From JBHELB01 sp041859045 (GTDB lineage Bacteria; Hydrogenedentota; Hydrogenedentia; Hydrogenedentales; SLHB01), in the NCBI GenBank assembly GCA_041859045.1, contig JBHELB010000030.1, positions 1-64,000 of the forward strand: a DNA stretch of 64,000 nt, given 5' to 3'. The notes under the pieces were generated by a model. The model was not told the origin of the DNA, ran no database searches, and worked only from the letters and a program-made list of their open reading frames with translations. The first letter of the stretch is position 1. Each line of letters starts with the position of its first letter. The translations under genes and the position numbers were made by a program. This document shows positions 42,804 through 53,484 of the stretch, piece by piece.

Positions 42804-43888
42804 CGCGTGAACGACAGAGCAAGAAGACGGTCCCCGCCCAACTCGATACGGTGTTCCCGCAGATCATTAACGCGTTGAGCTCCGGCGTGATTGCTCTCGA
42901 TCGCGACGGTGTGGTGGTCTGTGCGAATCGCGCGGCCTGCGCGCATCTTGGGGTGGAGCCCGAGGCGATTCGACCTGGCCTTCGGCTTGAGGAGTTGGCC
43001 TTGGTGGGGCCTTTGGTGGATGTTGTGCGAGAAGTTGCGCTCACGCATGCTCCCGTCACGCGCCGCGAACTGGTGCTGTCGCTCGGTCCGGGTATTCAGA
43101 AAGAGATCGGGCTGTCCGCGTCGTTGCTTGAAGGGCCCGAGGCGTTCAACGGCGTCGTGCTGCTCTTCACCGACATGACCGACCGTCGTTCCCTTGAACG
43201 CGCCGCGGAAATCAACCGCCAACTGGCGTCGCTGGGCGAACTGACGGCCGGCGTGGTACACGAACTGCGCAACCCGCTCAGCGTGATCAGCGGCATGTCC
43301 GAACTGCTGATTCGGAAACTTTCCGCGGACGAAGGGTTGCGGGAAATCGCCGAGACCATTTTCGAAGAGGCGGGCGGGCTCGAACGCGCGATCAGCCTAT
43401 TCCTGGGGTTTGCGCGTCCGTTCTCCGAGGTGCAGGTCGCGCCGTGCAATCCCGAAGAGATTATCGAGCGCGCGGTGCGTCTGTGCCGCCGCAGGGCGCA
43501 GGACAAGAAGGTGACGCTCATGAGCACCGTCGCGGAAGACTTACCGCGCATTCAGGCCGATGTCAGCCGCACGGCGCAGGCGTTGGTGAACGTTCTGAAC
43601 AATGCCATTGACGCCGCACCTGCCGAAACCGGCGAAGTGAACGTGCGAACCTGCGTGGACCGTGCGTACGTCCTGTTTGAAGTGACGGACAATGGCCCCG
43701 GCGTTCAACTTGCGCAAGGCGAGGATCTGTTTGCGCCGTTTTTTACGAAGAAAGAAGGCGGCACCGGCCTCGGGCTATCGATCGTCCACCGCATCATCAG
43801 CGCCCACGGTGGCAGCATCTCCTACCGCAACCGCGAAGAAGGCGGCGTCCGTTTCGAGATCCGGTTGCCGATTCGGCGGCAGGGATAG
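42800..43888 (+). CDS. PAS-containing histidine kinase (NtrB-like)
   Basis: 362 residues, soluble. PAS domain (about 20-130: LSSGVIALDRDGVVVCANRAACAHLG), HisKA (H-box ELTAGVVHELRNPLSV near residue 155), HATPase with N-box LVNVLNNAIDAAP, G1 DNGPGV, F-box FAPFFTKKEGG and G2 GTGLGLSIVH. Layout is that of nitrogen-type kinases that signal to sigma-54 activators. It is translationally coupled to rsmA (ATGA) with no response regulator beside it, so its partner is elsewhere. It converges with the SGNH gene after 6 bases. Confidence 0.9.
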   Translation: MTRERQSKKTVPAQLDTVFPQIINALSSGVIALDRDGVVVCANRAACAHLGVEPEAIRPGLRLEELALVGPLVDVVREVALTHAPVTRRELVLSLGPGIQKEIGLSASLLEGPEAFNGVVLLFTDMTDRRSLERAAEINRQLASLGELTAGVVHELRNPLSVISGMSELLIRKLSADEGLREIAETIFEEAGGLERAISLFLGFARPFSEVQVAPCNPEEIIERAVRLCRRRAQDKKVTLMSTVAEDLPRIQADVSRTAQALVNVLNNAIDAAPAETGEVNVRTCVDRAYVLFEVTDNGPGVQLAQGEDLFAPFFTKKEGGTGLGLSIVHRIISAHGGSISYRNREEGGVRFEIRLPIRRQG

Positions 43889-43894
43889 AGGGCG

Positions 43895-45142
43895 TCAAGC
43901 TGTTCCCGCAGACGCGACCGGCGAGGAAACCTGGCTTGGCTGCGGCAGTAGCCCGCTTCGCATCAGCCATTTGGACATGATGCGCGCGGTTTCCTGGGTG
44001 CCCTCGAGAGACGTGTGCATGCCGTCATCAAAAAGGTCAGCATTTTGGGGATAGTCCGCGGCGAGGTCGTACCAAGCGGCTCCGGTTCTTTCCGCTAGGG
44101 CCTTCATACCCTGATCGGACTTAGACCACGCACTGAGGAAGTCGGGGCTCGTGACGATAGGGCGGGTACCGGCGCGCGGCACTGCTTGCGGCGAACGCGG
44201 CGTCGAGACGACCACCGTCTTTACTCCGTCGGCTTGGGCCATCGCGATGAGGTAGCTCAGGTTGCGTAGCAGATAGGCGTCCGTGTTGGCCTCGAGCATT
44301 TGTGCTAACGAGATATCTCGAAGTATACCCTGAGGATACGTGCCCTTGGCCTGCTGTTCCTCCCACTCAAACCCGAGGAAGTTTGCCCCATTTTGCAGAT
44401 CGTAGAGTGTGCGGAGGGCGAAATGCGATTCCGCGAAGCCGAGCCGGACACGCACGGCGCGGACCAAAGCCGACTGGTCGTACCACGGAATGAGCACAAC
44501 ATTGTCTTGCAGCGGAACGCGAAACCCCGAGTTGTCGCCTTTGTACGCCTCATGCGGCCAGACGATGCGCGCCAGGGTGTCGTTGAGGCCATCCATGACG
44601 ATCAACATATCGGGATCGAGACCTGAGATGCGGAATGCATAGTTGATGAGTGACTCATAACTCGTGTAACCGTCGCACCCAGCGTTGATCACCCGGACAT
44701 TCGAGTAGCCTTGTTGTCGGAGCTCCTTCTCAAGGAGTTTAGGGTAGGAAAATTGGGTGTTTCCCACGGTTGCTGTATAGGTGGTCGAACCGCCCATGCA
44801 CACGACTCGGAACTCATCAGGCGGTTTGGGGAGGGCAATTTCGTCATCTTTATACCCCAAAGAATTGTGTGTGAGATCATCTCGTTCGAAATTCGGTGTT
44901 GGGAAGTACCCCAAGTAGCGATGCGGCGCAAACCGCAAGTATCGCGCCGCGAACTCAGGCCGCGCATAGAGGTCGTGAATGGAGGCGTACCGGAGAAAGA
45001 GTTGCGCATCGTTTGTATGGTAGAGGGTGTAACGGACGTACCATTCCCCTGCGGCAAGCATCAGCACGGAGGTTACGAGCAAGAGGAGTAGGTTGCCCAA
45101 GCACCCTTTGGGGGCCGCTTTTTTGCTCGAGTTGGTCGTCAT
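43895..45142 (-). CDS. Membrane-anchored SGNH/GDSL-type hydrolase
   Basis: 415 residues. One N-terminal helix (about 17-35, LLLLLVTSVLMLAAGEWYV) anchors it in the inner membrane with the rest outside. SGNH blocks: VVCMGGSTTYTATVG (nucleophile Ser in GGST), VINAGCDGYTS (Gly), MDGLNDTLARI (Asn) and DDGMHTSLEGTQ (Asp/His). Such proteins often add or remove acetyl groups on glycans; the target is unknown. AAGGAGAG site before the ATG. Single-gene unit, divergent from clpC. Confidence 0.83.
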   Translation of the reverse strand: MTTNSSKKAAPKGCLGNLLLLLVTSVLMLAAGEWYVRYTLYHTNDAQLFLRYASIHDLYARPEFAARYLRFAPHRYLGYFPTPNFERDDLTHNSLGYKDDEIALPKPPDEFRVVCMGGSTTYTATVGNTQFSYPKLLEKELRQQGYSNVRVINAGCDGYTSYESLINYAFRISGLDPDMLIVMDGLNDTLARIVWPHEAYKGDNSGFRVPLQDNVVLIPWYDQSALVRAVRVRLGFAESHFALRTLYDLQNGANFLGFEWEEQQAKGTYPQGILRDISLAQMLEANTDAYLLRNLSYLIAMAQADGVKTVVVSTPRSPQAVPRAGTRPIVTSPDFLSAWSKSDQGMKALAERTGAAWYDLAADYPQNADLFDDGMHTSLEGTQETARIMSKWLMRSGLLPQPSQVSSPVASAGTA

Positions 45143-45394
45143 ACGCTCTCCTTCGATGTTTGGTCCAGCGACGGGGTATCTTATCCAGGACGCCGGGGAA
45201 ATAAAAGAAGAAGACTTCGGATATGTCTGAAACGCGAGTGTTTGGGGCCTCTACCAAAACGATTCGTTTTCCCGGTTCTATGGCAATTTGCCCTGCTCAT
45301 TTGCCATAATACCCATCGGTGATGCCGCCGGTTGAACAAATCGAATCGGCAGGCGTCTGTAGCAGCAGCAGCTTGTTAAGAAGGTGACGAAAAT
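45143..45394. other. Divergent intergenic region upstream of clpC
   Basis: 252 bases with no gene. It holds the inverted repeat at 45279-45308 and a CATAAT -10-like box inside its right arm. No convincing -35 was found, so clpC may use an activator or another sigma factor. Confidence 0.45.
45279..45308. promoter_or_regulatory. Candidate operator upstream of clpC
   Basis: Perfect 8-base inverted repeat TATGGCAA (45279-45286) / TTGCCATA (45301-45308) with a 14-base centre; the right arm overlaps a CATAAT -10-like box (45305-45310). The sequence is unlike CtsR or CIRCE sites. Confidence 0.4.
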
Positions 45395-47860
45395 ATGTCA
45401 ACCTGGGAACGATTTACGGAACGGGCCAAGCACGTGGTCAGCGCGGCGCGCGAAGAGGCGACGCGGCTGGGCAGCGAGTACGTGCGGACCGAGCATATTC
45501 TTTTAGGCTTGTGCCGTGAGCCGGACGGGATCGCGGCGCGCGCGCTTGAGAACTTGGGTATTGACATCGATGCTCTGGCGCTCGAGATTGAGCAGCAGAT
45601 CCAGCGCGGCAATGCGGTGGTGTCGGGCGACGACATTACGTTTACGCCGCGCGCGAAGAAGGTTTTGGAGCTGGCGGTCGAAGAGGCGCGTCGGTTCAAC
45701 CACAGCTACATCGGCACGGAGCACATTCTCCTCGGCCTTATCAAAGAGGGCGAGGGGATTGCGGCCAAGGTGCTGCAGGACATGAAAATCGATCTCGACC
45801 GCGTCCAGGCCGAGGTGATTCGCCTGCTGGGCGACCAAGGCAAGCCGGGCGCGGCCCCGGCCGCGAGTCAGAAGAAATCGCAGACGCCTGCGCTCGATAC
45901 GTTCGGACGCGATCTGACGGCGCTCGCCGCGGAAGACAAGCTTGACCCGGTGATCGGCCGCGAGGCGGAGATCGAGCGCGTGATCCAGGTGCTCAGCCGC
46001 CGGATGAAAAACAACCCCGTGCTGATCGGCGAGGCGGGCGTCGGTAAGACCGCCATCGTCGAGGGTCTGGCCCAGGCGATCGTCAACGGCGACGTGCCCG
46101 ACCTGCTGCTGAACCGCCGCGTGCTCACGCTCGACCTCGCAGGCGTTGTCGCGGGCACGAAATACCGCGGTCAATTTGAGGAACGCCTCAAGTCGGTGAT
46201 GAAGGAGATCCGGCGCGCGGACAACATCATCCTGTTTATTGACGAGTTGCACACCATCGTCGGCGCGGGCGCGGCGGAGGGCGCGGTCGATGCGGCGAAT
46301 ATGCTCAAGCCCGCGTTGGCGCGCGGCGAACTGCAGTGCATCGGCGCGACGACGATGGACGAATACCGCAAGCACATCGAAAAGGATGCGGCGCTGGCGC
46401 GGCGATTCCAGACGATTCTCGTGGATGCGCCGACGGTGGAGCAGACCATTGAGATCATTCAGGGGTTGCGCGATAAGTACGAAGCGCACCACCGCGTAAA
46501 GTTCAGCGACGAGGCGATCGTCGCCGCGGCGAAGTTGTCGAACCAGTACATCACCGATCGTTACCTGCCCGACAAGGCGGTGGACGTGATCGACGAAGCG
46601 GGCAGTCGCGCGCGCTTGCAGATTACCACGCGCCCCGCTGCGCTCAAGGAAATCGAGCAGGAGATCGAGCGCGTTACCAAGGACAAAGAATCGGCCATTC
46701 GCCGGCAAGAGTACGAGAAGGCGGCGAGCTTTCGCGATCGCGAGCGAACGCTCACGAACGAGCTTGAGGAACGCAAGCGCGAGTGGGAGAAGAAACGCGA
46801 TTCGTCCGAAACTGTCGTCAACGAAGACGACATCGCGTACATCGTGTCGAAATGGACCGGCGTGCCGCTGACCAAGCTCGAGGAGAAGGAGTCCGAGCGG
46901 CTTCTGCGCATGCGCGACGAACTGCACCAATCCATCGTCGGTCAGGAGGAGGCTATCGACGCCGTGACCCGCGCGATCCAGCGGTCCCGCGCGGGATTGC
47001 GCAACCGGCGTCGGCCCGTGGGCAGCTTCCTGCTGCTGGGGCCGACCGGCGTTGGCAAGACCCTGCTCGCCAAGACCCTCGCCCAGTTCCTCTTCGGCAG
47101 CGAGGACGCGCTGGTCTCGATCGACATGTCCGAATACATGGAGAAATTCGCGGTCTCTCGCCTGGGCGGTGCGCCTCCGGGGTACGTTGGGTATAACGAA
47201 GGCGGCCAGTTGACGGAGCAGGTTCGTCGCCGGCCGTATTCCGTGGTCTTGTTCGACGAGATCGAGAAGGCCCATCCCGATGTGTTCAACATCCTGCTCC
47301 AGGTGCTCGAGGACGGCCACATGACCGACGGCACGGGGCGCAAGGTCGATTTTCGGAACACAGTCATCGTGATGACCTCGAACGCCGGGGCGCGCCGGAT
47401 TGGCCGCAACGTGACGGTGGGGTTCCAGCGCGACAACGTCGAGGACCAGTACCGCGAGATGCGCGACCGGGTGATCGACGAGGCCCGGAAGGTCTTCAAC
47501 CCCGAGTTTTTGAACCGGATCGACGAAATTCTCGTATTTCACCGGTTGGGACACGAGGAACTGGTCCGCATTGTTGACATTCAAGTGCAGGAGGTGATAG
47601 AACGCTGCCGGGAGCAGGGGTTGACCCTGACGATTACGAACGAAGCCAAGGAATTCATTGTGCGGAAGGGGAGCGACGAGCAATACGGCGCGCGCCCCCT
47701 CAGACGGACCGTGCAGCAGCACATCGAAGACCCCCTCTCCGAACACCTCCTCCGGGGGACTTTTGCATCCGGAACCACCATTGAGGTGCGTCCGGCCCAG
47801 GACGGAGATGAACTGGTCTTCGAAGCCGCCGTGCCGGTCGGGGAAGGTGCAGCCACGTGA
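45395..47860 (+). CDS. clpC: ATP-dependent Clp protease ATPase subunit ClpC
   Basis: 821 residues. Two Clp_N repeats (about 5-65 and 80-145), first AAA+ module (Walker [14 protein letters not shown] near 205), a central UVR-type coiled region ([19 protein letters not shown] near 430-460) that marks ClpC rather than ClpB, and a second AAA+ module ([16 protein letters not shown] near 550; Walker [16 protein letters not shown]). It unfolds proteins, probably for ClpP. AAGGTG site before ATG. Its stop overlaps the bamA GTG start (GTGA), an unusual coupling of a protease unfoldase to outer-membrane assembly. Confidence 0.95.
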   Translation: MSTWERFTERAKHVVSAAREEATRLGSEYVRTEHILLGLCREPDGIAARALENLGIDIDALALEIEQQIQRGNAVVSGDDITFTPRAKKVLELAVEEARRFNHSYIGTEHILLGLIKEGEGIAAKVLQDMKIDLDRVQAEVIRLLGDQGKPGAAPAASQKKSQTPALDTFGRDLTALAAEDKLDPVIGREAEIERVIQVLSRRMKNNPVLIGEAGVGKTAIVEGLAQAIVNGDVPDLLLNRRVLTLDLAGVVAGTKYRGQFEERLKSVMKEIRRADNIILFIDELHTIVGAGAAEGAVDAANMLKPALARGELQCIGATTMDEYRKHIEKDAALARRFQTILVDAPTVEQTIEIIQGLRDKYEAHHRVKFSDEAIVAAAKLSNQYITDRYLPDKAVDVIDEAGSRARLQITTRPAALKEIEQEIERVTKDKESAIRRQEYEKAASFRDRERTLTNELEERKREWEKKRDSSETVVNEDDIAYIVSKWTGVPLTKLEEKESERLLRMRDELHQSIVGQEEAIDAVTRAIQRSRAGLRNRRRPVGSFLLLGPTGVGKTLLAKTLAQFLFGSEDALVSIDMSEYMEKFAVSRLGGAPPGYVGYNEGGQLTEQVRRRPYSVVLFDEIEKAHPDVFNILLQVLEDGHMTDGTGRKVDFRNTVIVMTSNAGARRIGRNVTVGFQRDNVEDQYREMRDRVIDEARKVFNPEFLNRIDEILVFHRLGHEELVRIVDIQVQEVIERCREQGLTLTITNEAKEFIVRKGSDEQYGARPLRRTVQQHIEDPLSEHLLRGTFASGTTIEVRPAQDGDELVFEAAVPVGEGAAT

Positions 47861-50151
47861 TCACGCGGGGAATAGCGCTAGCGTTCGTGGGGGCCATGTT
47901 GAGCCTGACCGCTTGGGCCCAGGACTATGCTGGGCGGACTGTCGATGAAGTCCGTCTGAATGGGCTGGGGCGGATCAGCGAACAACTCGTTCGCTCCAAA
48001 CTCGAAGTTCAACCGGCGCAGGCGCTCAGTCCGGGCGCTATCGCGCGCGACATCCGGCGCATCTACGACCTGGGCTACTTCGAGAAGGTCGATGCGCAAG
48101 CCAGCGAAGAAGCCAGCCGACTGGTGGTGATCTATTCCGTCGTCGAAAAGCGCATGATCCGCGAGATCAAAATCATCGGCAACAAGAAAGTCCGCACGCG
48201 CGTCATTCAAGGCGCGATCTCTTGGAAAGAAGGCGACTCCTTCGTCGAGGGCGGCTATCCCGAGGAACGCGACGCCATCGTCAAGGCCTGCGCCCAAAAA
48301 GGATTCCCCAACGCCAGCGTCGATATCGTGGCCGAAAACATCGGCCCGGGGCTGGTGCGTCTTACCTATAGTATTCACGAAGGGGCCAAGGCCCGCGTGA
48401 AGTCGGTCACGTTTGAAGGCAATACCGTCTTAACCGACCGGCAATTGCGCAAGATGATGAAGACCCGCCGCGCGTTCTGGTTCCTGGGCGGTAAGTACGA
48501 CGAGACCCAGTTCGAGGCCGACCTGAAGAAGGTTATTGACGAATACGGCAATTACGGACGGCTCGAGGCGCAGATCGCGAATACCGACCTGACCTACCGC
48601 GACAGCGGCAAGGGCATGGACATCGTGATTCGCCTGGCCGAAGGCCCGGAATACAAGGTTGAAGGCCTTGAGGTCGCGGGCAATCAGGTGTTCGACACCG
48701 ATGAAGTCGAGCGGCTGGTGAAGGTGAAGGCGGGCGACGTTCACAACAAAGGACAGGTGACCGAAGACGCCGACACGATCAACAAGGGCTACGAGGACAG
48801 CGGCTACATCAATAGTCAGGTCGCGCCGCAAGTGACGCTCGATCGCGAGAACAAGACCACGCACATCGTTCACCGCGTGATCGAGAACGACCTGCGCTAT
48901 ATCAAAGAGATCAAGATCACCGGCAACTCCATCACGCGCGATGAAGTGATTCGCCGCGAGATGCTGGCCAATCCCGGCGAACGCTTCGACGGCAGCATGC
49001 TGCGGTTGAGTCAGCGCAGCCTGGACAACATGGATTACTTCGACGATATCCGCATGACGATGGAGGACGTTCCGGGCGACGACCGCTTCTCGAATCTCCT
49101 GCTCGATGTGGATGAAGGCAAGACCGGTTCGTTCAACTTTGGCGTCGGCTACAGCACGGAAGACAAGTTCGGCGGCTCGGTCGAGTTGAACCTCCGCAAT
49201 TTCGACATCTCCAACTGGCCGAGTTTCCACGGCGGCGGCCAGCAGTTCCGCGCGAAGATTTCGCTGGGGCAGGTGAACTCGCAGTACAGCATCAGCTTTA
49301 CCGATCCCGAGTTCTTGGGCTATCCGCTTAGCTTTGGCGTGGACCTGTTTGACGAGAGCCACGACGAAGACGCTTACGAAGAAGACACGCGTGGTGGGCA
49401 ACTGCGTTTCGGAAAAGTCTTGTCGCCGTATGTCATGACGCGCCTGGCGCTGCGCTATTCCGATGTCGAGATCAGCGACATTCCCGCGTTTAGCTGGCCG
49501 CGCATCCGCCGCGAAAGCACGGACGGCAGCACCACAAGCATCGCGTGGGGCATTAACCGCAACACGACCGACATACGCCGCGACCCGAGCACGGGCAGCG
49601 TGCATGACTTCCAGATCGAGCTGGCGGGACTCGGCGGCGACTACGACTTCTATAAGGTCGAGCACGATTCCGCTTGGTACTGGGCGCTCGACAAAAAGAA
49701 TCAGAAGTGGGTGCTGTCGTTCCGCACGCGCGAGGACTACTCGGACAACTACGGCAGTTCGGACTTCATCCCGATTTCGTTCCGTTACTTTGCGGGCGGC
49801 ACGAGCACCGTGCGCGGGTATGACAGCGGCGACATCGGCCCGCAAGAGCGCCGCTTCGTCTTCTGGGGCGATCGCCAGGCCTTGGGCGGCGAGGTGCGCG
49901 TGCTGGAGAACCTCGAACTCAAGTATAAGCTGAACAAGATGCTGCGCCTGTACACGTTCGTGGACGCGGGCGGCGTTTGGAGCGAAGGCGACGACTTTGA
50001 CTTGGGCGACATGAAGTATAGCGCGGGCATTGGCGTTGGCGTGGATATTCCGAAGATGGGTCCGATCCGCATCGACTACGGTTTCCCGCTCAATCCGGAG
50101 GATTGGCAGGGCTCCGGGCGCTTGCACTTGACGTCGGGTTTGAAATTCTAG
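47857..50151 (+). CDS. bamA: Outer-membrane protein assembly factor BamA
   Basis: 764 residues. Signal peptide (1-21, ending SLTAWA), five POTRA domains (about 25-340; e.g. VDEVRLNGLGRISEQLVRSKL, VKSVTFEGNTVLTDRQL, YIKEIKITGNSITRDEVI), and an Omp85 barrel (about 400-764) with the lid motif STVRGYDSGDIGP and a C-terminal Phe (SGLKF). It inserts beta-barrel proteins in the outer membrane. GTG start in a GTGA overlap with clpC. Confidence 0.96.
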   Translation: MITRGIALAFVGAMLSLTAWAQDYAGRTVDEVRLNGLGRISEQLVRSKLEVQPAQALSPGAIARDIRRIYDLGYFEKVDAQASEEASRLVVIYSVVEKRMIREIKIIGNKKVRTRVIQGAISWKEGDSFVEGGYPEERDAIVKACAQKGFPNASVDIVAENIGPGLVRLTYSIHEGAKARVKSVTFEGNTVLTDRQLRKMMKTRRAFWFLGGKYDETQFEADLKKVIDEYGNYGRLEAQIANTDLTYRDSGKGMDIVIRLAEGPEYKVEGLEVAGNQVFDTDEVERLVKVKAGDVHNKGQVTEDADTINKGYEDSGYINSQVAPQVTLDRENKTTHIVHRVIENDLRYIKEIKITGNSITRDEVIRREMLANPGERFDGSMLRLSQRSLDNMDYFDDIRMTMEDVPGDDRFSNLLLDVDEGKTGSFNFGVGYSTEDKFGGSVELNLRNFDISNWPSFHGGGQQFRAKISLGQVNSQYSISFTDPEFLGYPLSFGVDLFDESHDEDAYEEDTRGGQLRFGKVLSPYVMTRLALRYSDVEISDIPAFSWPRIRRESTDGSTTSIAWGINRNTTDIRRDPSTGSVHDFQIELAGLGGDYDFYKVEHDSAWYWALDKKNQKWVLSFRTREDYSDNYGSSDFIPISFRYFAGGTSTVRGYDSGDIGPQERRFVFWGDRQALGGEVRVLENLELKYKLNKMLRLYTFVDAGGVWSEGDDFDLGDMKYSAGIGVGVDIPKMGPIRIDYGFPLNPEDWQGSGRLHLTSGLKF

Positions 50152-50172
50152 TTGGCGAACGGGACGGCGTGC

Positions 50173-50202
50173 TTGCGGCGCTCCGTCCCGGGGTTGTATA
50201 CT
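50173..50202 (+). promoter_or_regulatory. Candidate promoter for the skp-like gene
   Basis: TTGCGG (50173-50178), 18-base spacer, TATACT (50197-50202); gives skp its own transcript with a leader of about 135 bases. Confidence 0.45.
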
Positions 50203-50345
50203 TCCACGATGTTTTGAGCGCTCTCTCAGGGGTATTTTGCCCTGCGGAGGGCAGAATGCAGGGGGATAGTTTGGCCATCGGCCCGGGTAGGCCCGGCGCA
50301 CGAGGAGGACTATTCCGCCAGAGGCAGCAGGAAAGGATTCACGAC

Positions 50346-50939
50346 GTGAAACTTCGTTACGTAGCGCTGAGTTTGGGTGTGGCGGCCATCGCGATGTTGG
50401 CTTTGACGTCCGGCGCGCCGGTTCTTGCACAGAACGCCGCCACGCCGGCCGCCGCGGGCGGTTACAAGATTGGTGTCGTCAAGTTCCAGGAAGTCGTTGA
50501 CACGTACGAGGCGCTGAAGACCCAGCGTGACGCCCTGCAGAAGGAAGCCGACGAGAAGGCGACCGCGCTCAAGGCCCGCAAAGAGGCCTACGACAAGAAG
50601 ATCGAAGACTACCGCAAGGCGCGTGAGACGATGGACGAGAACGGTCGTCGCGCCAAGGAAGACGAGCTTCGCCGTGAGCAGAACGACCTCAAGAGTCAGA
50701 TGGACTCTGCGGAGAGCGATCTGAACACCAAGTTCAACCGTCTGCGCGACTCGACGATGCGCCAGATTCTGACCGTGATTCGCCAGATCGGCGCTAACGA
50801 GGGGTACCATCTGATTCTCGACGCCAATCCCGAGGGATTGACGGGGGCGGTGGTGTACTTCGCGGTCCCGATCGACATCACCGAGAAGGTCAAAGAAGCA
50901 CTGAAGAAATCGGCGCCTCCGGCCGCTTCGGGTAAATAG
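50346..50939 (+). CDS. skp: OmpH/Skp family periplasmic chaperone
   Basis: 197 residues. Signal peptide (1-28, ending PVLAQ), a first beta strand IGVVKFQEVVDTYEALKTQRDAL, a long charged coiled coil (about 65-140) and a closing strand GYHLILDANPEGLTGAVVYFA. This is the trimeric jellyfish fold of Skp, which holds outer-membrane proteins in the periplasm for BamA. GTG start with AAAGGA about 9 bases before; in-frame codons further upstream overlap bamA and are not used. Followed by a terminator. Confidence 0.9.
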   Translation: MKLRYVALSLGVAAIAMLALTSGAPVLAQNAATPAAAGGYKIGVVKFQEVVDTYEALKTQRDALQKEADEKATALKARKEAYDKKIEDYRKARETMDENGRRAKEDELRREQNDLKSQMDSAESDLNTKFNRLRDSTMRQILTVIRQIGANEGYHLILDANPEGLTGAVVYFAVPIDITEKVKEALKKSAPPAASGK

Positions 50940-50941
50940 TC

Positions 50942-50982
50942 CCGCTGAGCGCCCCCGGGCCACCGGGGGCGCAGCGGTTTTT
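50942..50982 (+). terminator. Rho-independent terminator after skp
   Basis: 10-base inner stem GCGCCCCCGG/CCGGGGGCGC (50949-50958 with 50963-50972), a 5-base outer stem with a GA bulge, then TTTTT (50978-50982). Separates skp from lpxD. Confidence 0.85.
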
Positions 50983-51023
50983 AAGGGACACAGCGTGCAC
51001 CCTCAAGAGCCGGGCCATATCTG

Positions 51024-52076
51024 ATGCGCAGTACTGTATCGGAGATTGCCGCACTGGTCGGCGGGAGCGTCAAAGGCGACCCCCACACCCCAATTACCGG
51101 GGCGCGGGGAATTCGGCACGCCCTGCCGGGCGATTTGACCTTTTATGCCGATGGCCGCTATGCCCAGGACCTTGCCCGAACCCAAGCTACCGTATTGCTC
51201 GTTCGCGAGGAAGTGGACGCACCGGGAAAGATTCAGATCGTAGTGTCCGATCCTGCCGAAGCGTTTGGCATGGTCATTCAGACCTACCGGGCGCGGCGCG
51301 ATCAACGTTGCGAGGGGATTCACCCCTCGGCGATTCTTGGGCGCGATGTACAGGTAGGCGCGGGAGTCTTTCTCGGCCCGCACGTATTCGTCGGCGATGA
51401 AACCGTACTCGCCGATGGGGTGGCGCTGCACGCGAACGTCGTTGTCGGCGCGGAAGTGGTCATTGGTCCGGACACGGTGGTGCATCCAAACGCCACGATT
51501 CGCGAGCAGGTCACGATTGGCGCGCGGTGCGTGATTCACAGCGGCACGGTGATCGGCAGCGAGGGGTTTGGTTTTGTCCGGGGGAAAGACGGAATCCGGA
51601 AAATCCCGCAACTGGGCACGGTGATTATTGGGGATGAGGTTGAAATTGGGGCCAATTCGGCGGTGGACCGAGCCCGGTTCGGCGAGACCGTTATCGGCTC
51701 CGGGACGAAAATTGACAACCTGGTCCAGATCGGCCACAATGTCCAAATCGGCGAGGACGCCATCATCTGTGGGATGGTGGGGGTGGCAGGGAGTGCGACC
51801 CTTGGCCAGCGGGTGACGCTGGCGGCGAGCGCCGGGGTGACAGGACATATCGAGATTGGCGACGATGTGACGGTGGCGGCCCGGAGTGGGGTCACCAAGT
51901 CGATTCCGGCGGGCCGGGTGGTATCCGGTTTTCCGGCGGACGACCACGAACGCGACAAGCGGGTGATTGCGAGTACACGCCGTCTACCCGAGGCGTTGCG
52001 AACGATCCGCGCGCTCGAGCGCCGTATTGAGGAATTGGAACAAAAACTGAATGGACTTACAAAGGACCATCGCTAG
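51024..52076 (+). CDS. lpxD: UDP-3-O-acylglucosamine N-acyltransferase LpxD
   Basis: 350 residues. Adds the second acyl chain in lipid A synthesis from acyl-ACP. N-terminal uridine-binding domain (1-100: [15 protein letters not shown]), then a left-handed beta helix of hexapeptide repeats (about 105-300: [41 protein letters not shown] with the catalytic His region) and a C-terminal helix ([14 protein letters not shown]). Normal length. Its end overlaps the lpxC-fabZ gene by 26 bases, indicating coupled expression. Confidence 0.96.
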   Translation: MRSTVSEIAALVGGSVKGDPHTPITGARGIRHALPGDLTFYADGRYAQDLARTQATVLLVREEVDAPGKIQIVVSDPAEAFGMVIQTYRARRDQRCEGIHPSAILGRDVQVGAGVFLGPHVFVGDETVLADGVALHANVVVGAEVVIGPDTVVHPNATIREQVTIGARCVIHSGTVIGSEGFGFVRGKDGIRKIPQLGTVIIGDEVEIGANSAVDRARFGETVIGSGTKIDNLVQIGHNVQIGEDAIICGMVGVAGSATLGQRVTLAASAGVTGHIEIGDDVTVAARSGVTKSIPAGRVVSGFPADDHERDKRVIASTRRLPEALRTIRALERRIEELEQKLNGLTKDHR

Positions 52077-53436
52077 AGAGGTTTCGTTCTCGGGGATCGG
52101 GTTGCACACCGGAAACCTGACGACGATGACCTTTCGGCCCGCCCCGGTAAACCAGGGCATTACCTTCTATCGTATCGATCTCCCGGACCGTCCGGCGATC
52201 AAGGCCGATGTCGACCATGTGGTTGATGTTTCTCGCGGCACCACGATTGGCATCGGCGAGGCCAAGGTTCACACGGTGGAGCACGTCTTGGCGGCGGTCG
52301 CGGGATTGGGCATCGATAATCTCGACATCGACGTCGATGCGAACGAGATCCCCGTGGGCGATGGCAGTTCGCTGCCGTTCCTGGCCACCCTTAAGCGGGC
52401 GGGGATCGTCGAGCAAGACGCCGAACGTGAATACATCCAGATCAAGACGCCGGTTTACTACCGCAACGACGATGTGACCTTGAGCGTCTTGCCGTCCGAC
52501 GAACTGCGCGTGACGATGACGATTTCATACGATCATCTCGCCGTCGGCACTCAATACGCGTCGTTTGTGATTACCCCTGAGACGTTCGAGAAAGACATCG
52601 CCTCCGCGCGCACGTTCTGTTTCCTGCGTGAGGTGAAGATGCTTCAGGAGCAGGGGTTGATCAAGGGGGGGAGTCTTGAGAACGCCGTGGTGATCGGCGA
52701 CGAGGCCATTCTCAACGATGAACTCCGCTACCCGGATGAGTTCGTGCGGCACAAGGTGCTTGACCTGATCGGCGATCTCTACCTGCTGGGCCGTCCCGTG
52801 CGCGGTCACGTGATCGGCGTCAAGTCCGGACACGCCATGCACGTCAATTTCTCGCGCCAGATCAAGAAGTCGGTTATGAACGGTTCGGCGGCGACCCCTC
52901 GCCCCGAAACGCCGCCCTCGCGTCCGCGCGCCAAGGGGCAATCGCCCGCGCTCGAAGCGACCGCGATTATGAAGGTGTTGCCGCACCGTTTCCCGTTTCT
53001 GTTGGTGGATCGTATCCTCTCGTTCGTGCCTTACGAGCGCGTGGTCGGCATCAAGAACGTAACGGTGAACGAGCCGTTTTTCCAGGGCCACTGGCCACAG
53101 ATGCCGGTGATGCCCGGGGTGCTGATTGTCGAGAGCATGGCCCAGGTCAGCGCGGTGCTGATGTTCGGCGAAGGCGCCGAGCCCGGCCGGTTGGCCTTTT
53201 TCCTTGGCATCGAGAAGGCGCGTTTCCGGCGGACGGTGGTCCCGGGCGACCAATTGGTGATCGAGGCGGAAATGATTCACATGCGGCGGAATGCGTGCCG
53301 TGTGCGCGCCGTGGCGAAAGTGGACGGATCGCCCGCGGCGGAGGCGGAGATGCTGTTTGGCATCATGGACGCCCCGCCCCCGAGCGAATCCAAACCCCTT
53401 ACCGACCCACGTTTAGCGGACAAGACCAAGAAATAG
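52051..53436 (+). CDS. LpxC-FabZ bifunctional fusion protein
   Basis: 461 residues. Residues 1-270 are LpxC, the zinc deacetylase that commits UDP-GlcNAc to lipid [11 protein letters not shown] (Glu/His), [19 protein letters not shown] (Thr), [17 protein letters not shown] (His and Asp zinc ligands) and [10 protein letters not shown] (His). A linker (about 280-300, [13 protein letters not shown]) joins FabZ (305-445: [14 protein letters not shown] and [12 protein letters not shown]), the 3-hydroxyacyl-ACP dehydratase. The fusion is known from Bacteroidota and PVC-type bacteria and links lipid A with fatty-acid supply. The start lies inside lpxD. Confidence 0.96.
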   Translation: MDLQRTIAREVSFSGIGLHTGNLTTMTFRPAPVNQGITFYRIDLPDRPAIKADVDHVVDVSRGTTIGIGEAKVHTVEHVLAAVAGLGIDNLDIDVDANEIPVGDGSSLPFLATLKRAGIVEQDAEREYIQIKTPVYYRNDDVTLSVLPSDELRVTMTISYDHLAVGTQYASFVITPETFEKDIASARTFCFLREVKMLQEQGLIKGGSLENAVVIGDEAILNDELRYPDEFVRHKVLDLIGDLYLLGRPVRGHVIGVKSGHAMHVNFSRQIKKSVMNGSAATPRPETPPSRPRAKGQSPALEATAIMKVLPHRFPFLLVDRILSFVPYERVVGIKNVTVNEPFFQGHWPQMPVMPGVLIVESMAQVSAVLMFGEGAEPGRLAFFLGIEKARFRRTVVPGDQLVIEAEMIHMRRNACRVRAVAKVDGSPAAEAEMLFGIMDAPPPSESKPLTDPRLADKTKK

Positions 53437-53484
53437 GCGCTGCCTCCCGCGCGGCGGCGGGGGAAAGTGCGGCGGAGATTGACC

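Noticed and set aside
45305..45310. CtsR or CIRCE control of clpC
   Set aside because: The palindrome found does not match the heptad repeat of CtsR or the 9-base CIRCE arms.
45503..47746. A 747-codon minus-strand open frame opposite clpC
   Set aside because: Antisense to an unmistakable ClpC; no ribosome site or domain.
48430..50430. A 666-codon minus-strand open frame opposite bamA/skp
   Set aside because: Antisense to BamA and crosses into skp; no recognisable domain and implausible composition.
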